DNA from: Ignavibacteriota bacterium
GTDB taxonomy: Bacteria; Bacteroidota; Ignavibacteria; UBA10030
DNA: 47,055 nucleotides
Direction: 5' to 3'
Assembly (NCBI GenBank): GCA_003142575.1
Contig: PLMS01000030.1
Span: 1 to 47,055, forward strand
Shown here: positions 1-9,970 of the stretch, piece after piece
How the letters are laid out: every line of letters starts with the position of its first letter
Position numbering within the stretch: the first letter of the stretch is position 1
Program-made: the position numbers and the translations under genes
Notes under the pieces: model-generated
The model's input: only the letters and a program-made list of their open reading frames with translations
What the model was told of the DNA's origin: nothing
Databases searched by the model: none

Positions 1-1361
1 ACGCGGTTCCTTTCACCGCCGGAGAGTTTCCCGACCGGTTTTTGTTGATCGGTTCCGCTGAAATTGAATCGTGATACATACCCGCGCGAGTTTACTTCGC
101 GGTTGCCAAGCATAATAAGATCTTCTCCACCGGAGATTTCCTGCCAGATTGTTTTGTCCGGATCAAGAGGCCGCATTTGATCGACGTAGGCAAGTTTCAC
201 TGTATCGCCAATCTTGATTGTTCCCTCATCCGGTTGCTCCTGTTCGATAATGAGTTTGAAGAGAGTGGTTTTACCGGCGCCGTTGGGACCGATGACACCA
301 ATAATACCGCCGGGAGGGAGTGAGAAGTTCATATTCTCGAAAAGAATCCTGTCGCCATACGCTTTTGATATTCCAACTGCTTCGATGACAACATCCCCCA
401 ACCGTGGACCGGGTGGAATATAGATTTCCATCTCTTCGTCGCGTTTATCGGATTGTTCGGTAAGCATCTTTTCATACGCAGCAATACGCGCTTTACTTTT
501 GGCGTGACGTCCCTTTGGATTTAAACGCACCCACTCAAGTTCTTGTTGCAGCACACGCTGACGTTTTGATTCCCGTTTCTCTTCCACTTCCAATCGACGT
601 ATCTTTTGATCGAGCCATGAGGAGTAATTGCCTTCAAAAGGAATTCCTTCGCCGCGGTCAAGTTCAAGAATCCACCCGGCAACATTGTCGAGAAAATATC
701 TATCGTGGGTGACCGCGATGACAGTACCTTGGTAGAGACCTAAATGATGTTCCAGCCAGGCAACTGATTCAGCATCAAGATGATTCGTCGGCTCGTCAAG
801 CAGCAACACATCGGGTTCTTGTAACAAGAGACGGCAGAGTGCGACACGACGGCGCTCACCGCCGGAGAGTACATTGATGAATGTTTCTGGCGGCGGACAA
901 CGCAGCGCATCCATCGCCTGCTCAAGTTTACTGTCGAGATCCCATGCATTCAGGTGATCGATTTTTTCCTGGAGTTTACTTTGTTTTTCCAGTAATGTAT
1001 CATAGTCAGCATCCGGTTCGGCAAGCTGAAGATTCACGGCTTCGTATTCCTTCACCAAATTTACAATTTCCTGCACGCCTTCTTCAACAATGTCCTTGAC
1101 GGTTTTTGTTGGATCAAGTTCCGGTTCTTGTGAAAGAAACCCAAAGGTAATTCCTTTTTGCGCCGTGATTTGGCCGAGATAGTCTTTGTCGATACCGGCG
1201 ATGATACGCAAGAGTGTGCTCTTGCCTGCGCCGTTCAATCCGAGAACGCCAATCTTTGCACCGTAGAAAAAAGAAAGATAAATATCCTTCAGAATTTGAC
1301 GGTTTGGTTTCACAACCTTTCCAACACCGATCATGGAAAAGATAATTTTATTATCACTCAT
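1..1361 (-). CDS. ettA: Energy-dependent translational throttle protein EttA (ABC-F ATPase), C-terminus cut by window edge
   Basis: Read on the minus strand from the ATG at 1361, the frame stays open to the window edge: 453 codons of a family that is usually about 555 residues. The N-terminus (MSDNKIIFSMIGVGKV) is typical of EttA. The first ABC domain has Walker A GLNGAGKST at residues 41-49 and signature LSGGER at 165-170, followed by LLDEPTNHLD and the THDRYFLD H-loop. The linker carries EWVRLNPKGRHAKSKAR. The second domain has Walker A GPNGAGKTT and signature LSGGER from residue 446, just inside the edge. ABC-F proteins have no membrane domain. EttA binds the ribosomal E site and gates the first elongation step according to ATP/ADP level (established for E. 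coli). The missing part is the second Walker B/H-loop and the tail. It is divergent from the Sel1 gene. Confidence 0.95.
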   Translation of the reverse strand, partial: MSDNKIIFSMIGVGKVVKPNRQILKDIYLSFFYGAKIGVLGLNGAGKSTLLRIIAGIDKDYLGQITAQKGITFGFLSQEPELDPTKTVKDIVEEGVQEIVNLVKEYEAVNLQLAEPDADYDTLLEKQSKLQEKIDHLNAWDLDSKLEQAMDALRCPPPETFINVLSGGERRRVALCRLLLQEPDVLLLDEPTNHLDAESVAWLEHHLGLYQGTVIAVTHDRYFLDNVAGWILELDRGEGIPFEGNYSSWLDQKIRRLEVEEKRESKRQRVLQQELEWVRLNPKGRHAKSKARIAAYEKMLTEQSDKRDEEMEIYIPPGPRLGDVVIEAVGISKAYGDRILFENMNFSLPPGGIIGVIGPNGAGKTTLFKLIIEQEQPDEGTIKIGDTVKLAYVDQMRPLDPDKTIWQEISGGEDLIMLGNREVNSRGYVSRFNFSGTDQQKPVGKLSGGERNR

Positions 1362-1521
1362 AGGTTTTTTTCAAGAGGGAGTCAATAAATCTCCTCCACT
1401 CACGAGACGAGAGGAACGAAGTATTCCTCTGCCCGTCTAATTATGACCATTCGTCCATTGAGAACAGTCGGATATGGCAATTGCGTTGATAATATACGAA
1501 ATTGTACACACGGTTACTAAA

Positions 1522-3069
1522 ATGAGATTGGAAATTCAAAGACGAATCCATACCATTGCGTGCGCCGCATGCACATTCCTACTGCTTGCGCCCAGCCTGC
1601 TGCTGTGCCAGCAACAGAAAAAACCACAGGCGTTCAAAAGTGCAGAGACGGGGTTTGCTCTTCCATTCGTTCTTCCCTCAACGCTGGAGTATCAGCTTCT
1701 CGAGGAATTCGTCCTTATGCAAAAAGCGAACGCTGGAGAGGCTCCTGCACAGCATGAGCTAGGATTGCGCTATTTGCTGGGGAGAGGATTTCCTGTCGAT
1801 ACCCCGAAGGCTGTGTACTGGATTCAGCGGGCAGCCGATCAACAGCTTCCGCTGGCAGAATTCAATCTCGGACTGCTGTCAATCAACGGCGACGGCGTTG
1901 ATTGGAATCCATTCAAGGCGTTCAAGTATTTTCGCGCAGCTGCAACACAGGAAGTTCCGCAGGCAGTGTACGTCCTCGGTTTGCAATACACGGAGGATTT
2001 TGTCGTTCCGCGCAATTGGTCAAGAGCCTATCGCTATTTCAAGAAGGCGGCGGAACTCGGATTTGAAGATGCAAGACAAACGATGAAAGAAATGCAGCGC
2101 CGTGGATTCGATACAGTAGAAACAACCACTGCGCCTGATGAAAAAAGCACTACCACACACCGCACGGCAGCAGATACGGGTGTCGCGCTTCTGTTCATCG
2201 ATTTTCACACGGACACGGCAACCAGTGTTGCGGACACAACATTGATTCGCGAGGCGTACAAAGCCGGCGGTGTACCGGCGGTGAAACAACCGGTTGCAGG
2301 CGAAGAAGCACCGGCAATAGATTCGAGTGCACACTCATTCTTCCTTGCGTCGGCGGAAGCAGGTAATCCTGAAGCCCTGTGCTTGCTCGGTCGATGCTAT
2401 GAACATGGATTGAATGTCCGGAAAGACCCTCTCCTTGCCGCGGTGTATTACCTTCGCGCACTTCATCTGGATTCCTTTCGTGCGCCGGCATTGCTCTGGA
2501 AGCTGACGAATTCGGAAGAGTTCGGGCGGGAGCTTGAATTGCAGTCATCGAAAAGAAATCCGGACGCGCTGTATGTGTGGTCGGGATTAACATCGTTGGG
2601 TTTCAGCAAAATGTTGAATGAGAAACAAGCGTTTGAATTGCTTTTGAGTGCCGCTGTGATGGAACACGTTCCATCGATGGTGGAATTGGGTTCATGCTAT
2701 TTCGTCGGACGATGGACGAAGCAGGATCGCACGAAAGCTGCAGAACTATGGACACGGGCCGCGGCTTTAGGAAGCCGGGAAGCGCAGGTCCGTCTTGCGA
2801 CTGCGAATGTGATAGGTCAGTTACGCACACAGGATGCCGATACGGCGCTGGCATTCCTTCACACCATGGCAAAACAGGGATCGTTGCTTTCAGGCTTGAC
2901 GCTTGCCTATTGTGCTGAGCATGGAATATGTGTGCCGCTCAACATAGGAGAGGCCTACCGCGAGTTTCACAAGTGCATGGAACGGGGAAGCGAGACCGCA
3001 TACCGCGCTCTTCGCAGCATGCATGACGATATCCGCCCGCCGGATAAAGAATTTCAGATGACAGACTAA
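1522..3069 (+). CDS. Secreted Sel1-repeat (SLR/TPR-like) protein
   Basis: A protein of about 515 residues with an N-terminal signal peptide (basic MRLEIQRR, hydrophobic CAACTFLLLAPSLLL, then Q-rich mature start). Three consecutive Sel1-like repeats follow (for example ELGLRYLLGRGFPVDTPKA and NLGLLSINGDGVDWNPFKA). A low-complexity Thr-rich linker leads to about four further degenerate repeats (LLGRCYEHGLNVRKDPLLAA, ELGSCYFVGRWTKQDRTKAA). Sel1 repeats are alpha-helical solenoids used for protein-protein binding; the partner is unknown. I chose the ATG at 1522 because it starts the signal peptide cleanly; an in-frame ATG at 1474 would add 16 residues. Neither start has a convincing ribosome binding site. 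No enzymatic motif was seen. It probably stands alone between divergent ettA and the propeller genes. Confidence 0.8.
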   Translation: MRLEIQRRIHTIACAACTFLLLAPSLLLCQQQKKPQAFKSAETGFALPFVLPSTLEYQLLEEFVLMQKANAGEAPAQHELGLRYLLGRGFPVDTPKAVYWIQRAADQQLPLAEFNLGLLSINGDGVDWNPFKAFKYFRAAATQEVPQAVYVLGLQYTEDFVVPRNWSRAYRYFKKAAELGFEDARQTMKEMQRRGFDTVETTTAPDEKSTTTHRTAADTGVALLFIDFHTDTATSVADTTLIREAYKAGGVPAVKQPVAGEEAPAIDSSAHSFFLASAEAGNPEALCLLGRCYEHGLNVRKDPLLAAVYYLRALHLDSFRAPALLWKLTNSEEFGRELELQSSKRNPDALYVWSGLTSLGFSKMLNEKQAFELLLSAAVMEHVPSMVELGSCYFVGRWTKQDRTKAAELWTRAAALGSREAQVRLATANVIGQLRTQDADTALAFLHTMAKQGSLLSGLTLAYCAEHGICVPLNIGEAYREFHKCMERGSETAYRALRSMHDDIRPPDKEFQMTD

Positions 3070-3482
3070 AGCAGAATAAAAACGGAGAAGAAAAAACTAT
3101 TCGCTTTCCTACATTAGCATCGTACTGTCACATTCGGAATTCATATCGAAAAATTATTGCCTGAATAGTACAATATAAACGATGTTTGCATTTGTTTGTC
3201 GTTATCGCTGATTATATCGCTATCCTCGGGCACAACTATACACTCCTAACAATAATCAATTTTGCTTTGATAGTGTTTGGCATCCCGTTTGCATTCTATA
3301 TTATTGATTGATGTCCATGTACCATATTCTATTGCCAAATATATGTATATAAAAGACTTATGACGGCAAGTTCTTCTATTCTTGATGTGATAGAGTAAGT
3401 ATCGATGTTTTTTTGTAGAGAATAAAAAGATGACGAGCTGAATGAACTTTTGGCCCAAGGATATGTTTTGCGAAAAATATCT

Positions 3483-3512
3483 TTGACATTTTAATTCAAA
3501 TAGCATTATGTT
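3483..3512 (+). promoter_or_regulatory. Candidate sigma70-type promoter for the first propeller gene
   Basis: TTGACA at 3483-3488 is followed after 17-18 bases by TTATGT or TATGTT (3506-3512). The same TTGACA with similar spacing occurs before the genes at 9971, 36213 and 44787. It lies in the AT-rich 450-bp gap (3070-3544) after the Sel1 gene, where I see no other feature. The predicted transcription start would fall near 3519, so the ATG at 3521 would be almost leaderless, while the ATG at 3545 would have a short leader containing AGGA. Confidence 0.4.
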
Positions 3513-3544
3513 TCAATATAATGACAAGCAATAGGATTATTCTG

Positions 3545-6148
3545 ATGCATGCAAAGAGTATAATATTGCGTCGGTTGATGTTGTTTATCTTCACCGGTTT
3601 GTTTGTATTTTCCAGAATTCACGCACAAGAACCCCATACAAGTCCGCTTCTACAGTACATCCACAAAATATACACAAGCGACGACGGGTTACCGCAAAAT
3701 AGAAGCAGGGTACTTGTTCAAACACGCGATGGATTTCTCTGGATTGGCACACAAGATGGCCTTGCCAGATTTAATGGCACGGCTTTCCAAGTGTACGATA
3801 AAGAGAACACACCAGCATTAAAACACAACGATATCACATCACTCTTTGAGACTGAAGATAGCAGTTTATGGATTGGAACATTCAATGGACTGACACAATT
3901 AAAGAACGGCGTTTTTACTTATCACCCAATACATACAGGCCCTGTCCGAGGATTAACCGCTGATCGTGCAGGAAACCTTTGGATAGGCACGATGAATAAT
4001 GGAATCTATAAGTATAAGGATGGAAAATTTGATTCCATTACAACAGCGCAAGGCCTGAGCAACAACTCATTGAATATTCTTACAGTCGATAATCAAGGAA
4101 ATCTTTGGATAGCAATTAGCGGGAAGGGTCTCAACGTTTATCGGCATGGCACATGGTCGTTTTATAATACGAGAAATGGTTTCCCAAGTAATTCAGTTCG
4201 GAGTTTTTGTGTTGCATCTGATAACACTGTATGGATAGGTACAGAGAACGGACTTGTTAGATGGAAGAGTGGTTCATTTCGTACATATACAACTACAAAT
4301 GGTCTTTCCGATAATATTATTGCTTCTCTCTGTGAAGATAGATCGGGTGCATTATGGATAGGAACCGAGCGCGGTGGAATATGTCGATTGAAGAATAATA
4401 TATTCACCTCCTATCGTACCATGGATGGCCTTTCAGGTGACTACGTCACAACTATATTGGAAGACCGTGAAGGAAGTCTATGGGTCGGTACGTATAATGC
4501 AGGATTAAATCAATTTTGGAAAGGTAAATTTCTAAACTATACAATTCGTGATGGGGTGCCTATCCGCACGATTCGCGCAATGCTGACAGCCCATGATGGT
4601 ACCGTTTGGGTTGGAACGGAGGGCGGCGGCGTGTTGCATTTTGACGGGAAAAAATTTGTGACATTTAAAAAGAATAAACTTCCCAGCGATTATATCCGCT
4701 CTCTCTTTGAAGATTCACATGGCAACTTTTGGATTGGCTTGCGCGAAGGACTTGCGCAGTACCGTAATGGTAAATTTCGTACCTATACAACAAAAGATGG
4801 GTTGTCGCAAAATTTTATCCGTGTGATGGAAGAAGACCATGAAGGATATATCTGGGCGGGAACTTATAATAACGGTATGAATCGATTTGAAAATGGACAT
4901 TTTGTTAATTACCAAAAGAAAGGAATGCCGGTCAATTTAATTCGTTCCATCCTTGTCGATCATACAGGTGTCGTCTGGATTGGAAGTAACGAAGGGCTTC
5001 TGCGGTGGCAAAACGGCTCAGTAACAACGTACACAAACAAAGATGGACTGCCTTCTGATCCTATCTTCGATATGATTGAAGACAGCGAACACACAATTTG
5101 GATGGGGAGTTATGGCGGCGGACTTGTACGGCTGAAAAATGGGAAATTTACTTGTTATACAATGGCACAGGGCTTGTTCAACGATGTGGTACTGAAAATT
5201 CTTGAAGACAACTATGGCAATTTATGGCTGGGGAGCATGAAAGGGATAAGTTGTGTCAGTAAACAGATGCTTGACGATTTCGCAAGCGGAAGGATTCACA
5301 GCGTTCAGTGCACTTCCTATAGTTCTTCTGATGGTATGATTGTGAGCGAGTGTACTGGTCCATCCGGATGCAAAACTTCTGACGGACGTCTTTGGTTTCC
5401 GACTCCAAGGGGTATCGTTGTTGTCGATCCAAAAAAATTACAGAAAAATAATCTCCCGCCACCGGTTGTTATTGAAAGAGTTGTCGTTGATAGAGTAGAT
5501 TATTCGCCTTACAATTACGGACATTTTTCCCCTGGCAATGGACAAGCAGAATTCCATTATGGAGGAATGAGTTTCATAGCACCGCATAAAGTAAATTTCC
5601 GTTATATATTAGAAGGATTTGAAAAAGAATGGAGAAGTGCGGGAACAAGACGCAGCGCTTTTTATACAAATTTATCTCCAGGAAAATACACTTTCCGCGT
5701 TACCGCTTGCAATAGCGATGGAGTTTGGAATGAGACTGGAGCTAGTTTTGCGTTCGAGCTGGAACCGCATTTCTATCAAACTTCTTGGTTCTATGGTATT
5801 GCGGTCATTCTTATGTGTGGAGCCGGCATTGGCTTGCATCATCTTCGTGTGTGGCGACTGGTAGCAAAAGAAAAAACGCTTAAAGTATATGTTGCGGAAG
5901 CTATAACGAAAATAAAAGTACTCAACGGACTTATTCCGATTTGTTTCAAGTGTAAAAAAGTGCGGGATGATCAAGGCTATTGGAAAGGGTTGGAACGTTA
6001 CATTAAAGAAAATTCCGAAGCAACATTTAGCCATGGTCTTTGTCCAGAATGTGCAGAAAAATTACGCGAAGAATTTCTTTCAAAAAACAATGAAAAGTTA
6101 GGGGGTATTTTATCTCAATTTCTTCCTACAGACTTACCAAAGGACTAA
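3545..6148 (+). CDS. Two-component-regulator propeller (Reg_prop/Y_Y_Y) membrane sensor with C-terminal Cys4 module, no kinase
   Basis: The protein has 867 residues from the ATG at 3545. This start has AGGA eight bases upstream and begins a signal peptide (MHAKSIILRRLMLFIFTGLF); the ATG at 3521 would add eight residues. Fourteen Reg_prop repeats of the LWIGTxxGGLxRxKNG type cover roughly residues 40-630, enough for two seven-bladed propellers. A Y_Y_Y domain follows (FRYILEGFEKEWRSAGTRR), then one transmembrane helix near 745-765 and a short basic or coiled segment. Most relatives continue into HisKA/HATPase. This one instead ends in a module beginning LNGLIPICFKCKKVRDDQGY, with Cys800/Cys803, His830 and Cys833/Cys836, which looks zinc-binding. 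I infer a periplasmic ligand sensor whose cytoplasmic output goes through this module. The next gene is a paralogue of the same layout. Confidence 0.85.
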   Translation: MHAKSIILRRLMLFIFTGLFVFSRIHAQEPHTSPLLQYIHKIYTSDDGLPQNRSRVLVQTRDGFLWIGTQDGLARFNGTAFQVYDKENTPALKHNDITSLFETEDSSLWIGTFNGLTQLKNGVFTYHPIHTGPVRGLTADRAGNLWIGTMNNGIYKYKDGKFDSITTAQGLSNNSLNILTVDNQGNLWIAISGKGLNVYRHGTWSFYNTRNGFPSNSVRSFCVASDNTVWIGTENGLVRWKSGSFRTYTTTNGLSDNIIASLCEDRSGALWIGTERGGICRLKNNIFTSYRTMDGLSGDYVTTILEDREGSLWVGTYNAGLNQFWKGKFLNYTIRDGVPIRTIRAMLTAHDGTVWVGTEGGGVLHFDGKKFVTFKKNKLPSDYIRSLFEDSHGNFWIGLREGLAQYRNGKFRTYTTKDGLSQNFIRVMEEDHEGYIWAGTYNNGMNRFENGHFVNYQKKGMPVNLIRSILVDHTGVVWIGSNEGLLRWQNGSVTTYTNKDGLPSDPIFDMIEDSEHTIWMGSYGGGLVRLKNGKFTCYTMAQGLFNDVVLKILEDNYGNLWLGSMKGISCVSKQMLDDFASGRIHSVQCTSYSSSDGMIVSECTGPSGCKTSDGRLWFPTPRGIVVVDPKKLQKNNLPPPVVIERVVVDRVDYSPYNYGHFSPGNGQAEFHYGGMSFIAPHKVNFRYILEGFEKEWRSAGTRRSAFYTNLSPGKYTFRVTACNSDGVWNETGASFAFELEPHFYQTSWFYGIAVILMCGAGIGLHHLRVWRLVAKEKTLKVYVAEAITKIKVLNGLIPICFKCKKVRDDQGYWKGLERYIKENSEATFSHGLCPECAEKLREEFLSKNNEKLGGILSQFLPTDLPKD

Positions 6149-6298
6149 AAATAAATCTATATTGAATGACATTCTCACAATCATTGTTCGTTTACATGTG
6201 GTTTGATTCATAAGCAAAACCTTTTGCATTTTTTATGTTATATTTATCATATAAATATGGAGGCTGATATTCGAATAATAGAGTCTCGGAGTTATTGT

Positions 6299-8899
6299 AT
6301 GCGATGGATAAAGAGGATCCCATCGAACGTTCTTGTTGGGTTCTTCCTCATACAAGTGTGTATGTTCCCCTCTTCCTTTGCACTTGACCCGCACAAAGCT
6401 ATCTCGCAATATAGTCGTACCAACTGGGGTACCGATGAAGGATTACCACAAATCGCAGTGCAATGTATTACTCAAACACGGGATGGATATATCTGGCTCG
6501 GCACCCGAGAAGGTATTGTCCGGTTTGATGGTGTGAAGTTTACTGTCTTTGACAGAAGCAATACACAAGGAATCAATCACAATAGCATTCAATCTCTCCT
6601 GCAGACTGCTGATGGAAGCTTATGGGCAGGAACCGAAGATGGTCTCACACGAATAGTTGGCGGTAGATTTGTCACCTTTACAAAGGCAGACGGTCTCTTG
6701 AGTAACAATGTATTTGGTCTCTACGAAGATGCCCAACAAAATCTTTGGATTGCTACAAATGGTGGTGGTTTGAATATATTGAAGGATGGTAAGTTTAAAG
6801 CATTCACAACAAAAGACGGACTCGTCAACAACTATGTGACAAGCGTGACTGGCGGAAAGGATGGAACCATTTACTTCGGTACAAATGCGGGTTTGGTGAA
6901 GTATGCCCATGGATCCTTTACCACGTACTCCACTGCCAATGGTCTTGCCGACAATGATGTCAGATCGGTGTATGTTGATCCCAACAATATTCTGTGGGCT
7001 GGAACAAATTCCGGACTTTGCCAATTGAAGAACGGGAAATGGACTATCTTTACAACAAAAGATGGGTTAGTGAATAATCGAGTAAGAAGTATTTGTACGG
7101 ATCGGGATGGAAATTTATGGATTGGAACGTACGGAGGAGGCCTTAGCCGGATGTGGGGCACTACGTTCTCTTCCACGACCGCCTATGATAGATTGATCGA
7201 TGCTTTCGTTTCGTCATTATGTGAAGATATCGAAGGGAATCTTTGGGTGGGAACATCGGGCGGCGGAGTAAATTGTTTCAGCGATGGGAAGTTCACTGTG
7301 TTTGGTGAGAAAGAGGGACTGGTACAAGATAATACCCGTGGTGTGTATGAGGCGCGCGACGGTTCGGTATGGGTCGGGTCTGATAGTCATGGGTTTACGC
7401 GTTTTAAAAATGGTTCATTAACAGTATACGTGCCAACACAAGCCATTGCTAACTTTGGATCTCGTACTTTCTGCGAAGGTCCGGATGGTTCGTTTTGGAC
7501 TGGAACGTACGGCGGCGGCCTTTGTAGATTCAAGGATGGAACATGGAGTACCTTGACTACGAAAGACGGTTTGGCACATGATAAAATACTCTGCGTTTTC
7601 ATGGCAAAGGACACCACCCTTTGGATCGGGACACGTGGTGGCGGTGTCTCTGCATTGAAGAATGGAAAATTCAAGAATACGACAGCGAACGATGGCTTAG
7701 CAAACGATATCGTTCGAATGATTCTACAGACAAACGACGGAAGTGTTTGGATGGGTACTGATAATGGATTGAACAGATTCAGAGATGGAAAACTGACGAA
7801 CTACACCACTAAAGATGGGCTTTCATACAACATCATCTACTCTCTCTTTGAAGATGAAGACAAAACTCTTTGGATTGGGACCTATGGCGGCGGCCTGAAC
7901 AGATACAAAGATGATCGATTTACGGCTCTCACAACGAAAGAAGGTATGTATGACAATGCTGTGTTTGGGATTCTTGAAGACAAGCAAAAAGATTTATGGT
8001 TAACTTGCAATCGGGGGATCTACCGTGTGAGCGAGAAGGAGTTGAACGACTGTGCCGACGGAAAAATCAAAACAGTTCACTGCACGGTATTTGGAACAGC
8101 AGACGGACTGAGAAGTGCTAAGTGCAACGGAAGTGGACAACCAGCGGGAGCGCGTACAAAGGATGGAAAACTATGGTTTCCAACAATGAAAGGTGTGGCA
8201 ATCATAGACCCGACAAAACTTGTACAAAGCAAGCTTTCTCCACCGGTGTTTATCGAGCAAGCGATATTCGAAAAACAGAAAGTACAGATCGATAGTCTGA
8301 TACAAATAGGACCAGGAAATGGAGATCTTGAGGTTCATTATACAGCACTAAGCTATGCAGCTCCGCAGCGTGTGAATTTTAAATATATGCTCACCGGGTT
8401 CGACAAAGACTGGATCGATGCCGGTACACGACGGGTTGCTTACTATACCAAAATCCCACCTGGTAACTACACATTCAAAGTCATTGCTTGCAATAACGAT
8501 GGTGTTTGGAATATGAAAGGTGCAACATTGAGATTGAACCTTGCTGCGTATTTCTATCAAACGAATTGGTTTCGCGGTCTTATGATTCTTTTGGTAATTC
8601 TGATCGGCTTTGGTGCATATCGATTGCGTGTGTGGCAGCTTTTAGAAAATGAAAAAGAACTCAAAAAGCGTGTCGATGAGTCATTAGCCAAAATCAAAAT
8701 ACTCGATGGTCTTATTCCAATTTGTGCAAGTTGCAAGAAAATACGAAACGATAAAGGATATTGGAGTCAATTGGAAGAGTACATCAATGAACACTCAGAA
8801 GCGACCTTCAGTCATGGTGTGTGTCCGGAGTGTGCAGAAAAACTCTATGGCGGGTATCTTGCAAAAATGAAAAAACAACAGGAAGGTACTGCATCTTAA
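6299..8899 (+). CDS. Second Reg_prop/Y_Y_Y propeller membrane sensor with C-terminal Cys4 module, tandem paralogue
   Basis: The protein has 866 residues from the ATG at 6299, which has GGAG seven bases upstream and starts a signal peptide (MRWIKRIPSNVLVGFFLIQV). A longer frame back to a TTG at 6203 is unlikely. The layout repeats the upstream gene: fourteen Reg_prop repeats (such as LWIGTYGGGLNRYKDD), a Y_Y_Y domain (FKYMLTGFDKDWIDAGTRR), one transmembrane helix (RGLMILLVILIGFGAY) and a C-terminal module with Cys809/Cys812, His839 and Cys842/Cys845. The C-terminal 45 residues are the most similar stretch between the two proteins. No histidine kinase, AraC, LytTR or GGDEF output domain is present. 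About 150 bp separate the two genes, so they may be transcribed together or separately. The ligand is unknown; oligosaccharides are typical for related Bacteroidota sensors. Confidence 0.85.
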   Translation: MRWIKRIPSNVLVGFFLIQVCMFPSSFALDPHKAISQYSRTNWGTDEGLPQIAVQCITQTRDGYIWLGTREGIVRFDGVKFTVFDRSNTQGINHNSIQSLLQTADGSLWAGTEDGLTRIVGGRFVTFTKADGLLSNNVFGLYEDAQQNLWIATNGGGLNILKDGKFKAFTTKDGLVNNYVTSVTGGKDGTIYFGTNAGLVKYAHGSFTTYSTANGLADNDVRSVYVDPNNILWAGTNSGLCQLKNGKWTIFTTKDGLVNNRVRSICTDRDGNLWIGTYGGGLSRMWGTTFSSTTAYDRLIDAFVSSLCEDIEGNLWVGTSGGGVNCFSDGKFTVFGEKEGLVQDNTRGVYEARDGSVWVGSDSHGFTRFKNGSLTVYVPTQAIANFGSRTFCEGPDGSFWTGTYGGGLCRFKDGTWSTLTTKDGLAHDKILCVFMAKDTTLWIGTRGGGVSALKNGKFKNTTANDGLANDIVRMILQTNDGSVWMGTDNGLNRFRDGKLTNYTTKDGLSYNIIYSLFEDEDKTLWIGTYGGGLNRYKDDRFTALTTKEGMYDNAVFGILEDKQKDLWLTCNRGIYRVSEKELNDCADGKIKTVHCTVFGTADGLRSAKCNGSGQPAGARTKDGKLWFPTMKGVAIIDPTKLVQSKLSPPVFIEQAIFEKQKVQIDSLIQIGPGNGDLEVHYTALSYAAPQRVNFKYMLTGFDKDWIDAGTRRVAYYTKIPPGNYTFKVIACNNDGVWNMKGATLRLNLAAYFYQTNWFRGLMILLVILIGFGAYRLRVWQLLENEKELKKRVDESLAKIKILDGLIPICASCKKIRNDKGYWSQLEEYINEHSEATFSHGVCPECAEKLYGGYLAKMKKQQEGTAS

Positions 8900-8914
8900 T
8901 CTCTTCCGACAGAT

Positions 8915-9805
8915 TCACCGAAGGAATAAGATTCCAACTCCTGCCACCGCCACACATGCTCCAACGACAGCCTGCCACGATAGCCGTTCACGAAAGAGAA
9001 TCCACACGGTTGGCAGCATGAGGATAGGAACAATCGACATAATTGTTGCGGCGATTGCAACATTGGTCATCGAGATTGCAATAAGACTGAACGTCACGCC
9101 AAGGTAGGGACCAAGAAAAGCACCAAGCAACGTAAAAGCCAATGCTTTCGGATTATTCGAAAATACGGCTGCCGGCCGTCTCAATCGTCTTGTAAAGTAA
9201 TTCAGTGGTATGAGCACCAAGGTGGCGGCAAATGCTCTGATGAACGTAGCGATAAATCCATTCATTGGCCCTATGACGAATGCGAGCTTTGCCAGTACCA
9301 ACCCGCCCGCTTGACCCAACGCACCGAGAAAAGCGTAGAATACTCCCGCCATTGATACAGGTAAATGATGCGTCGACGATTCCTTACGTTCAAGTATAAC
9401 TAACATAATACCTGTAAGTGTGACGGCCATGCCAATAATGCCCATGGACGTGAGTGTCTCGCCGAGAAAGAGAAATGCGAGCAGCGCAGCCACTGCCGGT
9501 GCAACCGACATAATAAGCATGCCGATCCGTGCGCTGTTATATTCAAATGATTTGAAAAGGAAAGTATCGCCGAAAACAAACCCGACCAAACCGCTCACGA
9601 CTAAATATCCGGTCTGCATAATTGAAATGTCATCACGGATGTTCCCAACAACAATTGTAACAAAGAGGAGTATAACAGCAGCAAGAAGCCGCACAACATT
9701 CACATAGACTGATCCAACACGAGTAGTTGCAGCAGCGAATGCAAGCGCGCTTCCCGTCCACATGATTGCGGTAATAAGAGCGCTCAGCTCGCCGGCATAA
9801 GACAT
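8915..9805 (-). CDS. EamA/DMT-family permease (drug/metabolite transporter superfamily)
   Basis: A 296-residue, very hydrophobic protein with about ten transmembrane segments arranged as two EamA repeats (from around residue 5 and residue 150). The length and the pattern (MSYAGELSALITAIMWTGSA; LFLGETLTSMGIIGMAVTL; ILFRERLSWQAVVGACV) fit the DMT superfamily, where each half ends with a conserved Gly/Glu segment before the last helix. It is an inner-membrane exporter or importer of small metabolites; the substrate cannot be read from the sequence. It is convergent with the second propeller gene (15 bp apart) and divergent from the DUF5700 gene, so it is probably monocistronic. Confidence 0.9.
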   Translation of the reverse strand: MSYAGELSALITAIMWTGSALAFAAATTRVGSVYVNVVRLLAAVILLFVTIVVGNIRDDISIMQTGYLVVSGLVGFVFGDTFLFKSFEYNSARIGMLIMSVAPAVAALLAFLFLGETLTSMGIIGMAVTLTGIMLVILERKESSTHHLPVSMAGVFYAFLGALGQAGGLVLAKLAFVIGPMNGFIATFIRAFAATLVLIPLNYFTRRLRRPAAVFSNNPKALAFTLLGAFLGPYLGVTFSLIAISMTNVAIAATIMSIVPILMLPTVWILFRERLSWQAVVGACVAVAGVGILFLR

Positions 9806-9918
9806 AAATTTTTTAAGAATTTAATTCAAGAAATCAACGTTATCTCATTGCATGAAATGTATGGAAATGTTGTAAGAAAGAAAAATTATATTGGAGCAAG
9901 AAAAAGAAACACTGCGGT

Positions 9919-9947
9919 TTGACATCCTTCTCCTTTCCTCTTACCTT
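9919..9947 (+). promoter_or_regulatory. Candidate sigma70-type promoter for the DUF5700-like gene
   Basis: TTGACA (9919-9924), a 17-base spacer and TACCTT (9942-9947). The predicted start near 9954 leaves a leader of about 17 bases before the ATG at 9971, with no Shine-Dalgarno sequence. The element closely matches the one before the gene at 36213. Confidence 0.5.
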
Positions 9948-9970
9948 TTCTATAAGCGTAGAGAAATAGT

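Noticed and set aside
6203-6298. Longer N-terminus of the second propeller protein from TTG 6203
   Set aside because: The ATG at 6299 has GGAG at good distance and starts a proper signal peptide; the extra 32 residues would hide it.
3700-8050. Many short direct repeats, at first suggestive of a repeat array
   Set aside because: They are the codons of Reg_prop repeats (LWIGT and similar), spaced about 120-150 bases, variable between units and in frame; not CRISPR or tandem satellite DNA.
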